This document shows, piece after piece, positions 63,242-64,000 of a DNA stretch of 64,000 nt. The position numbers and the translations under genes were made by a program. Within the stretch, counting starts at the first letter, position 1. Each line of letters opens with the position of its first letter. Source of the DNA: Flavobacterium suncheonense GH29-5 = DSM 17707 (GTDB lineage Bacteria; Bacteroidota; Bacteroidia; Flavobacteriales; Flavobacteriaceae). The notes under the pieces are model-generated. The model was not told the DNA's origin. It saw only the letters and a list, made by a program, of their open reading frames with translations, and did not search any database. The DNA is taken from NCBI RefSeq assembly GCF_000430025.1, contig NZ_AUCZ01000014.1, forward strand, positions 24,455 through 88,454. The letters are read 5' to 3'.

Positions 63242-64000
63242 GACACTATCCCAAAAAGTGTGTAAGTTTAAAAATAACAGGGTTTGACTTTTTACTTAAA
63301 GTTGAACCCTTTTTTCAAATATAGTTAAGAACTGATTGAGGATTAATCCCCAATTTTGGATTGGCATTGACCATTTTTTGGTTGCTTCTCTTAAAGCCAA
63401 ATATACTGATTTTAAAACGGCTTCATCCGTTGGGAACGACAATTTGTTTTTGGTGTATTTTCTAATTTTTCCATTGAGATTTTCGATTAAATTTGTGGTA
63501 TAAATGATTTTTCTGATTTCAATCGGGAAGTCAAAGAAAACAGTAAGTTCCTCCCAGTTTTCCTGCCATGATTTGACGGCATAAGGGTATTTATGATTCC
63601 ATTTATTGGTAAAATCCTCTAATGCACCCCGAGCAGCTTGTTTTGTTGGAGCATCATAAATTTGCTTCATGTCTTTAGAAAATTCCTTTTTGTCTTTCCA
63701 AACCACATAACGAGCCGAGTTTCTAATTTGATGCACCACACAGATTTGTGTTTGAGATTCGGAGAATACGTTTTTAATGGTTTGAGTGAATCCGTTTAAA
63801 TTGTCGGTAGCTGTAATGAGGATATCTTCAACGCCACGAGCTTTCAAATCAGTCAATACACCTAACCAAAAACTGGCACTCTCGTTTTTACCTAACCACA
63901 TTCCCAAAACTTCCTTTTTACCATCTCTGTTCAGGCCTACAGCTAAATAGATAGTCTTATTAATAACCTTGGAACTTTCCCGAACTTTAAACACAATCCC
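63240..64000 (-). mobile_element. IS256-family insertion sequence, partial (one end in window)
   Basis: Begins within GCGACACTATCCCAAAAAGTG, which looks like a terminal inverted repeat, followed by about 50 nt and the transposase 3' end. The other end lies beyond the window, so the inverted repeat partner and target duplication cannot be checked. Confidence 0.65.
63296..64000 (-). CDS. IS256-family transposase, N-terminus cut by window edge
   Basis: 235 residues are visible. The frame continues past the window edge (the apparent first codon at 63994 is an internal GTG). Family hallmarks are [30 protein letters not shown] (second catalytic Asp), [15 protein letters not shown] and, near the C-terminus, [20 protein letters not shown] with the catalytic Glu. 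It is a DDE transposase moving its element by a copy-out mechanism. No stop or frameshift in the visible part, so it may be active. Confidence 0.92.
   Translation of the reverse strand, partial: GIVFKVRESSKVINKTIYLAVGLNRDGKKEVLGMWLGKNESASFWLGVLTDLKARGVEDILITATDNLNGFTQTIKNVFSESQTQICVVHQIRNSARYVVWKDKKEFSKDMKQIYDAPTKQAARGALEDFTNKWNHKYPYAVKSWQENWEELTVFFDFPIEIRKIIYTTNLIENLNGKIRKYTKNKLSFPTDEAVLKSVYLALREATKKWSMPIQNWGLILNQFLTIFEKRVQL

Noticed and set aside
1..64000. tRNA, rRNA or CRISPR loci
   Set aside because: No TTCGA-type arm contexts with cloverleaf potential, no rRNA stretches and no regular repeat-spacer arrays were recognised.

Overview
The window reads as a chromosomal segment of a Bacteroidota bacterium, most likely Flavobacteriaceae (Flavobacterium-like). 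Lineage markers seen directly are GldA (gliding), a PorT/SprT-like type IX secretion protein, a secreted protein with a type IX sorting tail, a GLPGLI-family protein, a TamL-like lipoprotein, the purH-mreBCD-mrdA-rodA order, and a recurring promoter element TAnnTTTG in place of a sigma70-type -10. Shine-Dalgarno signals are weak throughout. Most of the window is ordinary core genome. The interest lies in RNA-level regulation of methionine genes and in a few unusual proteins.

Layout. 1-3.9 kb (minus): aroA (cut by the window edge), a MazG-like pyrophosphohydrolase, dtd, rsgA and a DAHP synthase/chorismate mutase fusion. 4.2-7.5 kb: gldA, then minus-strand envelope genes (GIN-domain lipoprotein, PagL-like lipid A deacylase, small TPR-like protein). 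7.6-18.5 kb (minus): a methionine block with metF, a two-polypeptide metH behind a SAM-I riboswitch, and an operon of a 58-residue protein, an OsmC-like protein, metX, thrA and a homoserine-ester sulfhydrylase. That operon sits behind two consecutive leader-peptide attenuators. 18.7-21.2 kb: a type IX secreted protein, then metK behind a SAM-II-type riboswitch. Four RNA control devices of three kinds thus govern one pathway within about 8 kb.

21.2-26.8 kb: an outer-membrane barrel with its GLPGLI partner, a conserved hypothetical, a deoxynucleoside kinase and a small lipoprotein. 26.8-33.3 kb (minus): beta-mannosidase, CutC, glycosylasparaginase and beta-hexosaminidase, which together look like a route for dismantling N-glycan cores. 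33.3-40.8 kb (minus): a membrane pyrophosphatase with an unusual Cys/His/Met-rich tail, a soluble pyrophosphatase, AlkA, a DUF5686 protein and pyruvate dehydrogenase E1 beta.

41-54.4 kb: etfBA, a bifunctional-nuclease-family protein, thyA-2TM-folA, a hypothetical membrane protein, ubiE-porT, an rRNA/tRNA methyltransferase, tamL-fbaA-accD and a MacB/FtsX-type permease with a small partner. 54.7-61.8 kb: purH and the rod-shape/elongasome cluster. 61.8-64 kb: a secreted nuclease, a coiled-coil protein and an IS256-family transposase running off the right end.

Two copies of a roughly 115-140-nt structured element (12.37 and 54.50 kb) share single-stranded parts but have different, compensated stems. 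They probably belong to a Flavobacteria-specific RNA/repeat family (possibly Flavo-1). No tRNA, rRNA or CRISPR array was found.
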